Below are positions 63,713-64,000 of a stretch of 64,000 nucleotides of DNA, piece by piece. The notes below the pieces were generated by a model, which saw nothing but the letters and a program-made list of their open reading frames with translations, had not been told where the DNA came from and did not search any database. Position 1 is the stretch's first letter. Each line of letters starts with the position of its first letter. The DNA comes from Streptomyces sp. Edi2 (GTDB taxonomy: Bacteria; Actinomycetota; Actinomycetes; Streptomycetales; Streptomycetaceae). The position numbers were made by a program, and so were the translations under genes. The stretch covers positions 6,411,501 to 6,475,500 of the forward strand of contig NZ_JBEJGX010000003.1 of assembly GCF_040253635.1 (NCBI RefSeq). Reading direction: 5' to 3'.

Positions 63713-64000
63713 CGCGCTGCGCCGTCTACGGCACGGGGTCCTGGGGTACCGCCTTCGCGATGGTGCTCGCCGACGCAGGATGCGAGGTGACCCTGTGGGG
63801 ACGCCGTGCGGCCCTGGTCGACGCCGTCAACAACGGCCGTACGAACCCCGACTACCTGCCGGGGGTCGAGCTGCCCGCGTCCGTACGGGCCACCACCGAC
63901 CCGGCGGAAGCGGCGCGCGGCGCGGAGTTCGCCGTGCTGGCGGTGCCCGCCCAGACGCTGCGCGGCAATCTCGCCGAATGGGCGCCGCTGCTGCCCGACG
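63709..64000 (+). CDS. gpsA: Glycerol-3-phosphate dehydrogenase [NAD(P)+], 5' part
   Basis: GTG 63709 (overlapping the plsC stop) opens a frame running off the window: MTRCAVYGTGSWGTAFAMVL, ADAGCEVTLWGRRAALVDAV, NNGRTNPDYLPGVELPASVR. The Gly-rich GTGSWGTAFA is the GpsA dinucleotide-binding motif. ACAGGAGG precedes the start. It makes glycerol-3-phosphate for the acyltransferases. Confidence 0.95.
   Translation, partial: MTRCAVYGTGSWGTAFAMVLADAGCEVTLWGRRAALVDAVNNGRTNPDYLPGVELPASVRATTDPAEAARGAEFAVLAVPAQTLRGNLAEWAPLLPD

Overview
High-GC actinobacterial chromosome, almost certainly a Streptomyces. Support comes from near-total G/C at third codon positions, frequent GTG starts, HupS with a lysine-rich tail, twin conservons (cvnABCD), NdgR, a small acyl-CoA carboxylase epsilon subunit and leaderless-looking promoters. 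From memory, the gene order matches the core-chromosome segment of S. coelicolor from about SCO5511 to SCO5559; I could not align it here.

Layout. (1) 1-8.1 kb: 3' part of a PAS-GGDEF-EAL protein with a degenerate EAL domain, then an attenuator with a leader peptide, ilvB-ilvN-ilvC, serA and a PRC-barrel protein. (2) 8.2-17.5 kb: TetR regulator, a beta-propeller/TIG-repeat protein, a PucR-type regulator divergent from the proline catabolic pair (proline dehydrogenase, pruA), an Uma2 nuclease-fold protein and a tiny ORF. (3) 17.6-28 kb: Tat-exported phosphatase, leuB, ilvE, then a cluster of NCS1 permease, fused urease gamma/beta, urease alpha, agmatine deiminase and TetR. (4) 28-39 kb: small secreted protein, MHS-type transporter, secreted S28-type peptidase, cimA with its own leader-peptide attenuator, YceI, a Tat-exported family-8 polysaccharide lyase, accB and accE. 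(5) 39.1-40.1 kb: a gene-free stretch of nested palindromic repeats. (6) 40.1-51.3 kb: DUF4360 secreted protein and two tandem conservons on the minus strand; the second cvnA carries a one-base frameshift. (7) 51.9-64 kb: small ORF, FAH-family protein, gltX, HAD hydrolase, a Gln/Glu tRNA cluster, MerR/DUF4188 pair, ndgR divergent from leuC-leuD, hupS, cofC, plsC and the start of gpsA.

How it works together. Branched-chain amino-acid synthesis dominates: ilvBNC, leuB, ilvE, cimA, leuCD and the regulator ndgR are spread over the window, interleaved with unrelated genes (leuA, ilvD and ilvA are absent). Two of these loci (ilvB, cimA) show transcription attenuators with leader peptides containing branched-chain codons that are rare in this genome. 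gltX sits beside tRNA-Gln and tRNA-Glu genes, the substrates used by GluRS when Gln-tRNA is made indirectly.

Most notable and least explained: the urease-like/NCS1 permease/agmatine deiminase/TetR cluster with two shared operator-like sites and no nickel accessory genes; the cimA leader; the cvn pair with long runs of exact identity plus a frameshift; and the nested palindromic elements at 39.26-39.79 kb.
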